Below are positions 8,286 to 16,740 of a stretch of 64,000 bases of DNA, in pieces. Positions within the stretch are counted from its first letter, which is position 1. Every line of letters starts with the position of its first letter. The stretch is from Corynebacterium resistens DSM 45100. GTDB lineage: Bacteria > Actinomycetota > Actinomycetes > Mycobacteriales > Mycobacteriaceae. The stretch spans positions 1,798,001-1,862,000 of the forward strand of contig NC_015673.1 of NCBI RefSeq assembly GCF_000177535.2, written 5' to 3'. Made by a program: the position numbers and the translations under genes. Below the pieces are notes generated by a model that saw nothing but the letters and a program-made list of their open reading frames with translations, made no database searches and had not been told where the DNA came from.

Positions 8286-9803
8286 TTAACCACGCAGCCT
8301 CCCTCTTGGCATTCTCAGCTCAAAATCTGCAATTTCTTCAATTAACTCTCGGTCGTGCGTCACCACCAAAACCACAGCACCTTCCTCTGCACAGTTGCGG
8401 ATCACCCGCCCCATATGCTTCATTGCAGTAAGATCCAGTCCACAGGTCGGCTCATCGAAAGCAATAACATCAGCGCCAGACACTTTCGCTGTAGCAACGG
8501 CCAACCGCTGTCGCTGTCCGCCGGACAGGCTGAGAGGGTGCCTTTCCCCCATCTCACCAAGACCGAGGCTCGCGAGAACCATTTCGATCTCTTTAGCGTT
8601 TACAGAACTCCGATGCCCCACTGATAGCAACATCTCTTCCACCAATGAGCTAGAGAACAATTGTCGATTGACGTCCTGCATCACTGCAAAACTGCGCTTC
8701 CTTCGCTCACGTATTGACAGTTCTTCTCCGTCGAGCTCTACTGTGCCCATAGGTTTGCACAAGCCAACTATCGAACGGACCAGCGTGGTTTTACCCGCCC
8801 CGTTGTCACCCGTGATGCAAGTAATGGCACCTCTCGGGAACTGCAGAGCGCCCTCATTCCGCAATCCCGGAACATCGAAGTCTCCAAGAACCAGCCCTTC
8901 AGTGAAGCGATGGTGGCTGTTTTCACGAGTTTTCACCCTAGGAACCTCAGGAACGTGAACTGGGCACGGCAAGTCAAAGCATCGCAACCCCGCGGCAGCA
9001 CGAGCTTGCTGATCCAGACTCCAGAAATCCTGAGCTGGCATATCCCGCAAAACCCGACCACCCTTCATTTCCACTACGCGGTCCACCAAGCCGTTGAGAT
9101 AGTGCAGCCTGTGTTCGGCGATAAGGATCGTCGCTCCGCGACGCCGCAGCTCCGCGATAGCCTCCGAAACTTGTTGAGTTGATCGATCATCGAGATTCGC
9201 CGTTGGTTCGTCCAACAGGTAGACCTTGGGCTGTCCAACAACAGCAGATGCAATGGCGACGCGTTGGCGCTCACCTCCACTCAGCTCGCCCATTCGGCGA
9301 TCGAGCAAAGACGCAACGCCCATGGCGGGCGCCACCTGCGCCACACGTTCAAGAATCTCTTCACGGGGGACATTTCGATTTGCTGGAGCGAAAGATAACT
9401 CAGAAAGCACATCAGTAGCGAAGAATTGAGTGCGTGGGTTTTGGAAAACTGATGCGCTCACCGAACCCGCATCGGAAAGCTCTACCTTCCACGGCACCTG
9501 TCCCGCAACCTCTACAAACCCTGTTATGTTGCCCGGGATAATATGCGGAATCAGCCCGTTGAGCACCCGCAATAATGAAGTTTTTCCCGAACCGGAGTGT
9601 CCGGTAATCAGTACTGTCTCACCCGGAAAAACCTGAAGGTTTATGTCCTCCAACAGTGTGACCCGGTCCGCACAGGCCAGATTTCCTTCCGGATCAATGG
9701 GATCCGTGATTAGGGTCAGACCCCGAATGTCAATTATTGAATGGTTTGCCACTGTAGCTCCCTTTGCACACGCTCCGCTCCCAGCTTCACCTAGCTGAGC
9801 CAT
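8286..9803 (-). CDS. ECF transporter ATPase with two fused ATP-binding domains (EcfA-EcfA')
   Basis: A 505-residue double ABC ATPase. The first half has Walker A GHSGSGKTS, signature LSGGERQR and Walker B VYLLDEP. The second has Walker A GDNGAGKTT, signature LSGGQRQR and VIAFDEP. Such fused ATPases energise energy-coupling-factor importers. The start overlaps the end of the T-component gene, and the S-component gene lies just upstream, so S, T and A form one transporter. Together with the two ABC half-transporters further upstream, this is likely the last gene of a five-gene iron-related operon. Confidence 0.9.
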   Translation of the reverse strand: MAQLGEAGSGACAKGATVANHSIIDIRGLTLITDPIDPEGNLACADRVTLLEDINLQVFPGETVLITGHSGSGKTSLLRVLNGLIPHIIPGNITGFVEVAGQVPWKVELSDAGSVSASVFQNPRTQFFATDVLSELSFAPANRNVPREEILERVAQVAPAMGVASLLDRRMGELSGGERQRVAIASAVVGQPKVYLLDEPTANLDDRSTQQVSEAIAELRRRGATILIAEHRLHYLNGLVDRVVEMKGGRVLRDMPAQDFWSLDQQARAAAGLRCFDLPCPVHVPEVPRVKTRENSHHRFTEGLVLGDFDVPGLRNEGALQFPRGAITCITGDNGAGKTTLVRSIVGLCKPMGTVELDGEELSIRERRKRSFAVMQDVNRQLFSSSLVEEMLLSVGHRSSVNAKEIEMVLASLGLGEMGERHPLSLSGGQRQRLAVATAKVSGADVIAFDEPTCGLDLTAMKHMGRVIRNCAEEGAVVLVVTHDRELIEEIADFELRMPRGRLRG

Positions 9804-10576
9804 GTGAATACTCCCAGCTCGTACAAACCAAAAAGAGCCACAGCAATTGTCAGAGCCAAGGCCAAGAGATCCCAGCGCCGTAAACGCAGTCGGACCACCG
9901 CCGTTGGCGTTGAAGTTGCTCCTAAGCCTCTTAAAAGGGCAGAGGCGGATAACTCATCACCCGACCGGAGTGATGAGGCGACCAATGGCAGCACCGCGTG
10001 GCGTACCCCCACCACTGGGTGCCACAGCAGCGATACCTTGGATGCAATGAGGCCGCGAAGGATCAGGTTTTCAGTGATAGTCCGAGCATCGTCGACAACC
10101 ACTGGAAAGAAACGCAGCGCGACCATCACCGGAACTGCGAAAAATCGGGGAACTCGGGACCATCTCAGCAATGCCTGCACCTGTCCCGTGGTCAATCCAC
10201 CAATCAGTCTCACAGCAATGATTCCAGCCAGGATAAACCGAAAGGTAAAGGTCAAAGCAAAAATAACCATCGTTGAGGCAGGGGACCCACCCACGATATG
10301 TACGAAGTGAATGAATGCAAGGATGAACAACTCGATTATTGCGACCGCAAGGGCAGACTTCCATTCCTGAGAAAACACTAGACACACGCAAGCAATTAGA
10401 GTTCCGATAATCTCAATGAACTCGGTACCGACGGATAGCAAGAATGCATCAACGACGACCACTGCGAGAACTGCAACCCGAGGGTCAAGGGCGCTTCCCA
10501 GCGTGCCGTGTGAGAAAGGAGTTGTGCGCTCCATTTGAGGTAATGAGGACATAACGAACTCATTACATCCCGGCAC
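9791..10576 (-). CDS. ECF transporter transmembrane T component
   Basis: The 261-residue membrane protein belongs to the EcfT/CbiQ family. It has several helices in the N-terminal half and the basic coupling segment with the ALLRGLGA-type motif (SASALLRGLG, residues ~208-217) that docks onto the ATPases. It overlaps the S-component gene by 14 bases and the ATPase gene by 13 bases, so the three are translationally coupled. It couples ATP hydrolysis to substrate binding by the S component in the cytoplasmic membrane. Confidence 0.9.
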   Translation of the reverse strand: MPGCNEFVMSSLPQMERTTPFSHGTLGSALDPRVAVLAVVVVDAFLLSVGTEFIEIIGTLIACVCLVFSQEWKSALAVAIIELFILAFIHFVHIVGGSPASTMVIFALTFTFRFILAGIIAVRLIGGLTTGQVQALLRWSRVPRFFAVPVMVALRFFPVVVDDARTITENLILRGLIASKVSLLWHPVVGVRHAVLPLVASSLRSGDELSASALLRGLGATSTPTAVVRLRLRRWDLLALALTIAVALFGLYELGVFTWLS

Positions 10577-11171
10577 GCGAAAAGTAATTCTTCAGTGCTT
10601 TCTGGCCCAGCCAGCCACCAAAGAGTGCACTGACAAACATCGCGATGACGAAACCGAGGAGAACTGGAGTTGTAAGGAAATCACTAAAGCGCTGTGCCCA
10701 TTCCGCATCGGAGCGCTCCGCAAAACGCTCAACCATGGCATCGCGCATGAACAACAGAGGGAGGACGGAACCGACTGGGTAAATACCAAAAAAAGCATAG
10801 CCAAGGACGGTACGTCCCGCCGTCGAATAGCCCCCGGAGCGGATGATCAGATCAGCAATCAGGCCCAGTACCAAGGCAATCGGCAGGGCAACGATGGAAT
10901 CTCCAGCCAAAGTGAAGATGAGGCTCAGCAATACAGCCATAATCGTCACCAACCCGAAGGTGTTGATTCGTCGAATAAAAAGCGCGAACGGAATGCCGTT
11001 GACGATTACGGCGATGACACTGCCAACAGGCTGAATCTCAGGCCCGAACACACCAATGATGTTACAAACAAAGTTTATAAATGCGATGACTACCGTGAAA
11101 ATTCCAACAGACACGAGATCCCGGCTGGTATGGGATTTGCTATTTCGGTTGGCTTGAATGGAATTGCTCAT
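10563..11171 (-). CDS. MptD-family putative ECF transporter S component
   Basis: A 202-residue membrane protein with about five to six helices, matching the MptD/Trep_Strep family of putative ECF substrate-specific components. The ATG is preceded by GGAGAGAAAC. It leads the S-T-A set and sits 66 bases after the second ABC half-transporter. The family is often seen next to YbtP/YbtQ-like siderophore importers, so a metal-chelate or related substrate is likely. The ligand itself is not visible in the sequence. Confidence 0.8.
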   Translation of the reverse strand: MSNSIQANRNSKSHTSRDLVSVGIFTVVIAFINFVCNIIGVFGPEIQPVGSVIAVIVNGIPFALFIRRINTFGLVTIMAVLLSLIFTLAGDSIVALPIALVLGLIADLIIRSGGYSTAGRTVLGYAFFGIYPVGSVLPLLFMRDAMVERFAERSDAEWAQRFSDFLTTPVLLGFVIAMFVSALFGGWLGQKALKNYFSRAGM

Positions 11172-11237
11172 GTTTCTCTCCTTTTCTTTCTATTGCTTTC
11201 TGTATGATCAAGGGTTTTGTATACACTCGTCGGGCTA

Positions 11238-13022
11238 TTACTCATGTCCTCTCGCGAGGTTCCAGTAGCCGGCTTCATTCCGCTGGCTCCAAAAGTCGCG
11301 ATAGCGCTGCTCTGCGTGTTGCAGCTGCTCGTGTGTTCCCTGAGCTACGATCCGCCCACGGTCGAGCAAAATGATGATCTGGGCCCGACGGATTGTCTCT
11401 AGTTGGTGGGCAACAACAATAACGGTGGATTTTGTCGCCAAATCCTCCAGAGCACTAGTCACAGCTCGGCGGGTGGAGGGGTCGAGGGCGCTGCTTGGTT
11501 CGTCACAAAGAACTATAGGAGCATTGCGCAAAAGTGCGCGAGCGACGGAGACTCGCTGTTTTTCTCCTCCGGACAGGAGATTGCCGCCCTCTCCGACACG
11601 AGTGCTCCAGCCCTCTGGCAGGCGGTCCACGATCTCGAGTACATGAGCGCGTCGCGCGGCGTCGATAATCTCAGAATCCTTAGCACGCGGATTTCCAAGC
11701 TTGATGTTCTCCCAAAGTGTGTCATTGAACAGGTAAACATCTTGAAAAATCATGGAGACATTCTTGTAGAGTTCTTCCGCCCTAATTTTCCGGATGTCCA
11801 CCCCGCCGATTCGGACGGCTCCGTCTGTGACGTCCCATAACCGGGCAACAAGTCTCAACACCGTTGTCTTGCCAGATCCGCTGGGACCGACGAGCGCAGT
11901 GTAAGAATTCTCTGGCAATTTGAGGTTGACCGCGTCGAGAACCGGCTTACTGCTCGATTCATAGAAGAATCCGACGTTGTCGAGTTCAATGTCATGCCGG
12001 TCTGGGAACGGGATGGGTTGAGACGGCTCGGGCAGAATCGGAGTTTCAAGCAGGGTGCGAACACCGTTGATTTCCTGAGCGGACTGTTCCAGAGCAGTGG
12101 ACAAAGAAGCGAGGATGCGCAGAGGTCCTGCAGATAGGACGACCAAACCCATCAAGGCGACGCCCGTCACCGGTTCTATCTCGCCACGAAGGATTATCCA
12201 GGTGACAAGGGCAATAATCAGAGCGAGAACAAATTGGATGACAGCCCCTTGGAGAACCATACCCCCCACGGACAACCACAAGGCAGACCGGCCGTGGGAG
12301 CGTTGCGCATCGATGGCCCGAGACAGAGGATGATAATCCTCCGCCATCCCCGACGCACGCAACACCTGCTGACTACGTGCGAACTCCAGCAATCGGGAAT
12401 CAGTATCCGTACGCACATGTCTAACCTTTTCCTCACCTTTGGATTCCCAACGGGTGGCAAGGCGAGATGATAGAAGAATAAACGGGGCGGACATCATGAG
12501 CGCTACGCCGATGCGCCAATCGAACATGAAAGCACCGACCGCCAAGGTCAAGGGGGAAATGACACTCACTATGAGAGGCACCAACACATCCATTGCCGCG
12601 GTGGCAACGAAGAGGGTTCCGCGAACTGCAATATGAGAGGCCCTCCCCTGGGACTCGGGGCCAAACCAGCTCAGCGGTAATCGAATAAGCTTGCAACCCA
12701 AACTACGATGCATCTTGCGGATGAACTCCATAGAGCTTTGGAACCCGCACTGGGTAGCAAGCGCCAACAACACTCCATGGACGATCACGGCGACGATGAG
12801 AATGACCACGTCCTTCATCGCAGTATCCCAGTCTCCCGCGACGATTGCGGTGAGCACCAACACCAGCAGGAGCATGGATATCCCCTGGGACAAACCAGCG
12901 GCCACCGCCAAAGCAACACTCCCACGGAGACTTGATGCGTGGTTACCTTCCACAAGCTTGGCTCCTGTTTTCTGAAGCTGTTGCTTCTGAGTGCGGTCGA
13001 GCGCCAATAGCGCAGATATCAT
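11238..13022 (-). CDS. ABC half-transporter, YbtQ/IrtB-like (second subunit)
   Basis: About 594 residues: six-helix type IV exporter-fold membrane domain (first ~310 residues) fused to an ATPase with Walker A GPSGSGKTT, signature LSGGEKQR and Walker B IVLCDEP. I start it at the ATG at 13022, which overlaps the stop of the upstream half-transporter (TAATG), rather than the longer frame. With its partner it would form a heterodimer. Pairs of this kind next to iron boxes import ferri-siderophores despite the exporter fold (YbtPQ, IrtAB). Operon position and DtxR-like boxes support that role. Confidence 0.85.
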   Translation of the reverse strand: MISALLALDRTQKQQLQKTGAKLVEGNHASSLRGSVALAVAAGLSQGISMLLLVLVLTAIVAGDWDTAMKDVVILIVAVIVHGVLLALATQCGFQSSMEFIRKMHRSLGCKLIRLPLSWFGPESQGRASHIAVRGTLFVATAAMDVLVPLIVSVISPLTLAVGAFMFDWRIGVALMMSAPFILLSSRLATRWESKGEEKVRHVRTDTDSRLLEFARSQQVLRASGMAEDYHPLSRAIDAQRSHGRSALWLSVGGMVLQGAVIQFVLALIIALVTWIILRGEIEPVTGVALMGLVVLSAGPLRILASLSTALEQSAQEINGVRTLLETPILPEPSQPIPFPDRHDIELDNVGFFYESSSKPVLDAVNLKLPENSYTALVGPSGSGKTTVLRLVARLWDVTDGAVRIGGVDIRKIRAEELYKNVSMIFQDVYLFNDTLWENIKLGNPRAKDSEIIDAARRAHVLEIVDRLPEGWSTRVGEGGNLLSGGEKQRVSVARALLRNAPIVLCDEPSSALDPSTRRAVTSALEDLATKSTVIVVAHQLETIRRAQIIILLDRGRIVAQGTHEQLQHAEQRYRDFWSQRNEAGYWNLARGHE

Positions 13023-14887
13023 TACTGGGCCCCTTCCGTATCGCAATGTTCCATGTCCTGCCACATCCGCGCGTAGAGACCATTGTCGGCCAGTAGTACA
13101 TCGTGAGTACCGGTCTCTACAATGCGTCCGCGATCCATAACTACGATCTGATCAGCCTCGGAGATTGTGTTAAGACGGTGGGCGATGACGACGACCGTGC
13201 GCCCCCGAACCAACTGGTTAAGGCCTTCCTGTACCGCCGTCTCATTCTCGGGGTCGGTCGCGGAGGTAGCCTCATCGAGTACTAGCACGGGGGTATTTGC
13301 AAGCAGCGACCGAGCGATTGCTATCCGCTGTTGTTCACCACCCGAAAGGCGCGCATCCTCTCCTATCACTGAGTTGTAGCCACGAGGCAACGCCCGAATC
13401 CGTTCGTCGATATTCGCTGCTTTGGCCACTCGTTCGATCTCTTTTATGGAAGCATCTGGCTTGCCCATTCGGATGTTGTCTGCCACAGACATGTGTAGCA
13501 GCTGTGTGTCCTGAAACACCGTTCCAATGGTGGCACGTAGCATCTCCGGGGTGATCGTCCGAACGTCCGCTCCACCGACCGAAATACATCCTTCATCACA
13601 GTCCCGATAGCGCGCGATCAGTGCCGCCAGGGTGGATTTGCCCGAGCCCGACGGCCCGACCAATGCGGTGATCGTCCCTTGCGGTACATGCAGTGTCACA
13701 TTCTGCAGCGCGGGGCTACCGGTACCGTAACTGAACGTCACGTCGGTGATATCAATCGCGCTGCCTTGCGGGCGATTCTCTTGCTCCGGTGTAGGAACCT
13801 TCAGTTCCACTGCATCGAGCAGTTCGACGACACGTGTAGCGGCGTCGGTTGCCTGCCTGCGTGCTTGGTTACTCACTGCAACCGTCTGCAGCGCAGCAGG
13901 CATCAGCATTGCAATGACAGTGATGACCAGCAGATTCGCCGGGGTAGTCCAACCCGCGTGAACAAACCACAGCCCAAATGCAACCTCAAACGCGCCTACA
14001 ACCGCAGCGGAGAGAAACACCACAGCGATGGATTGAGCCCTCATCTGTGGACCGACGAGCCGTTCAAAACCATTAAGAAACTCTTCTGAACGATGGGTGA
14101 AACGACCAAATCCTTGCGAAGAACGGCCAAAAACCTTCAACACCGCCACGCCATTGACATATTCCACAATTGCGTCGGAAACCTTAGCCAAACCTTCATG
14201 GATTTGCTCCATCACCGTACGATTATCGCCCCGTGAGAGAAGACTAAACGTGGCTACATAGAGGATCAGTGGTATAACAGCGACTAGCCCTAGGCGCCAG
14301 TCCAGATAGAAACACACAACGAGGCCGAAAACGGGAGTAAGGATTCCCGCTACGAGCTCGACCACGGTATGCGCAACTAGCTGATGCAATGAATCAACAT
14401 CGTTTTGTAACAGTTGGCGTATGCGACCAGAGGAGAGTTCATCGAACCAGCCAAGGGGCATCCGGGACAGTTTAGCCACCAATTTTCGCCGCAAATCTGC
14501 TTGGAGGCGCAGGTCTGCAAAGTGCGTTACCAACAGAGCCAGAGCCCCTAAAAAAGCTGACAAACTAAGGGCTGAGAGGAACCAAGCCGTCGGCACGGCT
14601 ATGGCTGGGTCCAGCACGTCCATCAGATTCGTACCACGCTCGCTCCGCAGACCCGTCTCGTCTCGTTGAAGCAACCGGGTTACCATCTGAGCCAAGGCTA
14701 CAAATGTCAATGCGCTGCAAATGGACGCCACGACCTGCAACCCGACGCCGAGACCGAGTGAGCGGCCTACCGGTTGTAATAGCCTTAGAATCGGCTGCTT
14801 TCTTGGAGTTTGGGCTACTGGCTGGGAGTCTTCACCGTGGCGCTGACGCATGGCACACTCCTCCCTAAAGTCTTTTTCTTGACTCAT
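13022..14887 (-). CDS. ABC half-transporter, YbtP/IrtA-like (first subunit)
   Basis: A 621-residue fusion of a six-helix membrane domain (residues ~45-340) and an ATPase with Walker A GPSGSGKST, signature LSGGEQQR and Walker B VLVLDEA. It has no N-terminal siderophore-interacting domain, unlike mycobacterial IrtA, so any reductase would have to come from elsewhere. The start overlaps the stop of a 62-codon frame in the ATGA arrangement. It is the first large gene of the operon behind two candidate DtxR boxes and pairs with the next gene. Confidence 0.85.
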   Translation of the reverse strand: MSQEKDFREECAMRQRHGEDSQPVAQTPRKQPILRLLQPVGRSLGLGVGLQVVASICSALTFVALAQMVTRLLQRDETGLRSERGTNLMDVLDPAIAVPTAWFLSALSLSAFLGALALLVTHFADLRLQADLRRKLVAKLSRMPLGWFDELSSGRIRQLLQNDVDSLHQLVAHTVVELVAGILTPVFGLVVCFYLDWRLGLVAVIPLILYVATFSLLSRGDNRTVMEQIHEGLAKVSDAIVEYVNGVAVLKVFGRSSQGFGRFTHRSEEFLNGFERLVGPQMRAQSIAVVFLSAAVVGAFEVAFGLWFVHAGWTTPANLLVITVIAMLMPAALQTVAVSNQARRQATDAATRVVELLDAVELKVPTPEQENRPQGSAIDITDVTFSYGTGSPALQNVTLHVPQGTITALVGPSGSGKSTLAALIARYRDCDEGCISVGGADVRTITPEMLRATIGTVFQDTQLLHMSVADNIRMGKPDASIKEIERVAKAANIDERIRALPRGYNSVIGEDARLSGGEQQRIAIARSLLANTPVLVLDEATSATDPENETAVQEGLNQLVRGRTVVVIAHRLNTISEADQIVVMDRGRIVETGTHDVLLADNGLYARMWQDMEHCDTEGAQ

Positions 14888-15072
14888 ATCTTTCCTTTTA
14901 CTGTGGTGACGGGTGACTCCCGGGAGACATAGAGATTGGCCAGGTAGGCCAGCTCATTCCGAGTGATGTGGTGCATATGGTCACCGGGTACGGTGAACGG
15001 ACCATCGATCTCGTAGACCCAACGCGCCCAACCATTGATATGAAAAAGGTCCTCCTTACTGGACTTTTGCAT
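14884..15072 (-). CDS. Small ORF translationally coupled to the ABC transporter
   Basis: A 62-codon frame whose TGA overlaps the ATG of the ABC half-transporter (ATGA). The residues look protein-like (HINGWARWVYEIDGPFTVPG), but no family is recognised. Oddly, a perfect AAGGAGG site lies inside codons 5-7 of this frame, which hints that the true start may be slightly downstream or that the frame is a leader. It could be the remnant of a longer gene, a real small protein of the iron locus, or a coupling leader. Confidence 0.45.
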   Translation of the reverse strand: MQKSSKEDLFHINGWARWVYEIDGPFTVPGDHMHHITRNELAYLANLYVSRESPVTTVKGKI

Positions 15073-15149
15073 TCATTGAATTATTCAAAGAGTTTCGATA
15101 GGTCACCATCGAATATGCCTTTATCTGCATTACTTTTTCAGCAAACTTG

Positions 15150-15168
15150 TTAGGCTAGACTACGCTAA
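15150..15168. promoter_or_regulatory. Candidate DtxR (iron repressor) box 1
   Basis: TTAGGCTAGACTACGCTAA matches the corynebacterial DtxR consensus at 15 of 19 positions by eye. It lies between the divergent ABC/ECF operon and the MFS gene, where it could repress both when iron is sufficient. Confidence 0.65.
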
Positions 15169-15174
15169 CCAAAG

Positions 15175-15193
15175 CAAGGCTACCCTAACCAAG
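15175..15193. promoter_or_regulatory. Candidate DtxR box 2
   Basis: CAAGGCTACCCTAACCAAG matches the DtxR consensus at 13 of 19 positions. It begins 25 bases after the start of box 1, consistent with a tandem site in the same intergenic promoter. Confidence 0.5.
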
Positions 15194-15252
15194 AGTAATC
15201 GCGGATTACCCCCCATTCCAGTGCACCCTCCCCAGATCAAGGAGTTAAAGTA

Positions 15253-16740
15253 ATGTCCACCCGGTGGCTGAATTTCACGATCGCACTCTCTGCCGCGCTC
15301 ATGACACTCGACATGACAGTCGTCACCATCGCCCTACCCGAAATCAACGCAAGCTTTTCCAGTGGGCTCTCCAACGCCCAGTGGGTCGTCAATAGTTATG
15401 TCCTCGTCTTTGCGGCTCTACTCCTAGGAGTCGGAGCCCTCTCCGACCACATTCCTCGCCGCCCCTTATTTCTCATTGGCCATGTTGTCTTCGGGCTGGC
15501 CTCCCTACTATGCGCTGTTGCCACCAACGTCGACATGTTGATCTTTGGACGCATTATCCAAGCACTCGGTGCCACGTTTGTGTTCGCCACTTGTATGCCC
15601 CTCATTGCCGATCACTTTGAGGGCGATGACATTGGACGTTCACGAGCAGTTGGGATCTACATGGCCGCTGGTGCCGCCGCTGCGGCCCTCGGCCCCCTCG
15701 TAGGGGGGATCATCATAAGTAACGGTGGATGGCGCTGGATGTTTGCTATCAACCCACCGCTATGCCTGTTGGCTATCGCAGTCATGTTTTTCTTGGTTCG
15801 CTCCCCCCAGAAGACAAAACGGACCAACGGACGCATCGACTGGATCAGCACCGCAATCATCGCGGTAGCCCTATTTGCCATGAACTACGCCCTCATTAGC
15901 GGCCCGGAAGATGGCTGGACTTCGCCCCTCGTCCTCGGAGCCATCATCGCCACCGCAATCTTGTTGGGAGTTTTCATCGTTCTCCAAATCAGGCATGGTA
16001 ACGAGGCATTGCTAGACCTCAGCTTATTCAAGAGCAGTACCTTCACAGCAGCAATCACACTGTCCTTCACTGCCCGCCTCGCCTCCTACGGAATGATGCC
16101 TTACCTCGTCTTCTGGCTGGCGGGGTACCAGGAGCTCTCTCCTATTTCAGTAGGACTCGTCCTTCTAGCCATGGCACTCCCGATTGTGGTGGCCGCGGGT
16201 CCGTCCTCAGCTTTGCAGAAGACAGGAAAAGTCAATGTAGTTACTGGAGTCGCAATGCTCCTTGTAACCATCGGTCTGATCTGGTTGGGTCTAGCCACAT
16301 CTCCAGAAGCTTCGTGGGCGCCGGTTATTGGCCCACTCATCGTAGTTGGTGTGGGCACTGGCTTAGCAATGCCTCACATGATGAACATAGCGCTGTCCGT
16401 TGTTCCTGCTAGTCGATCGGGTTCGGCCACGGGTGTGGTTAACACCGCCTTCCCGCTCGGAACAGCAACAGGCGTAGCTTTCTTCGGCTCAATCTTGAGC
16501 TCTCACATCGATGCACTGAATCAGGTTCCAGAAAGTATCCGCACCGCAGGAGCAACCGGACAATTGAATGCACTTCGTGGCCAGGAGTCAGGAGAGATGA
16601 TTTCCCTAGTAGCGGAAGCTTTTGCAGACGGTCTGAGCACCATCATGTTCACCGCCGCTCTCTGCTGCGCCCTGTGCGCTGCATTCTGTTGGTGGGCAAT
16701 TCGCCTTCCGAAAGCAGCAGTTGAATCACAACACAGCTAA
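15253..16740 (+). CDS. MFS transporter, DHA2 (EmrB/QacA-like) family
   Basis: The 495-residue protein has about 14 hydrophobic helices. Family motifs include DMTVVTIALPEI in helix 1 (D1 motif), the motif A-like LSDHIPRRP loop after helix 2 (~residues 64-72) and the motif C region GPLVGGIIISNGGWRWMF (~151-168). DHA2 proteins are proton-driven drug or metabolite exporters. The start codon follows AAGGAG, and two candidate DtxR boxes lie just upstream, so it is probably iron-regulated together with the divergent importer. A siderophore export or recycling role is possible but inferred. Confidence 0.88.
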   Translation: MSTRWLNFTIALSAALMTLDMTVVTIALPEINASFSSGLSNAQWVVNSYVLVFAALLLGVGALSDHIPRRPLFLIGHVVFGLASLLCAVATNVDMLIFGRIIQALGATFVFATCMPLIADHFEGDDIGRSRAVGIYMAAGAAAAALGPLVGGIIISNGGWRWMFAINPPLCLLAIAVMFFLVRSPQKTKRTNGRIDWISTAIIAVALFAMNYALISGPEDGWTSPLVLGAIIATAILLGVFIVLQIRHGNEALLDLSLFKSSTFTAAITLSFTARLASYGMMPYLVFWLAGYQELSPISVGLVLLAMALPIVVAAGPSSALQKTGKVNVVTGVAMLLVTIGLIWLGLATSPEASWAPVIGPLIVVGVGTGLAMPHMMNIALSVVPASRSGSATGVVNTAFPLGTATGVAFFGSILSSHIDALNQVPESIRTAGATGQLNALRGQESGEMISLVAEAFADGLSTIMFTAALCCALCAAFCWWAIRLPKAAVESQHS

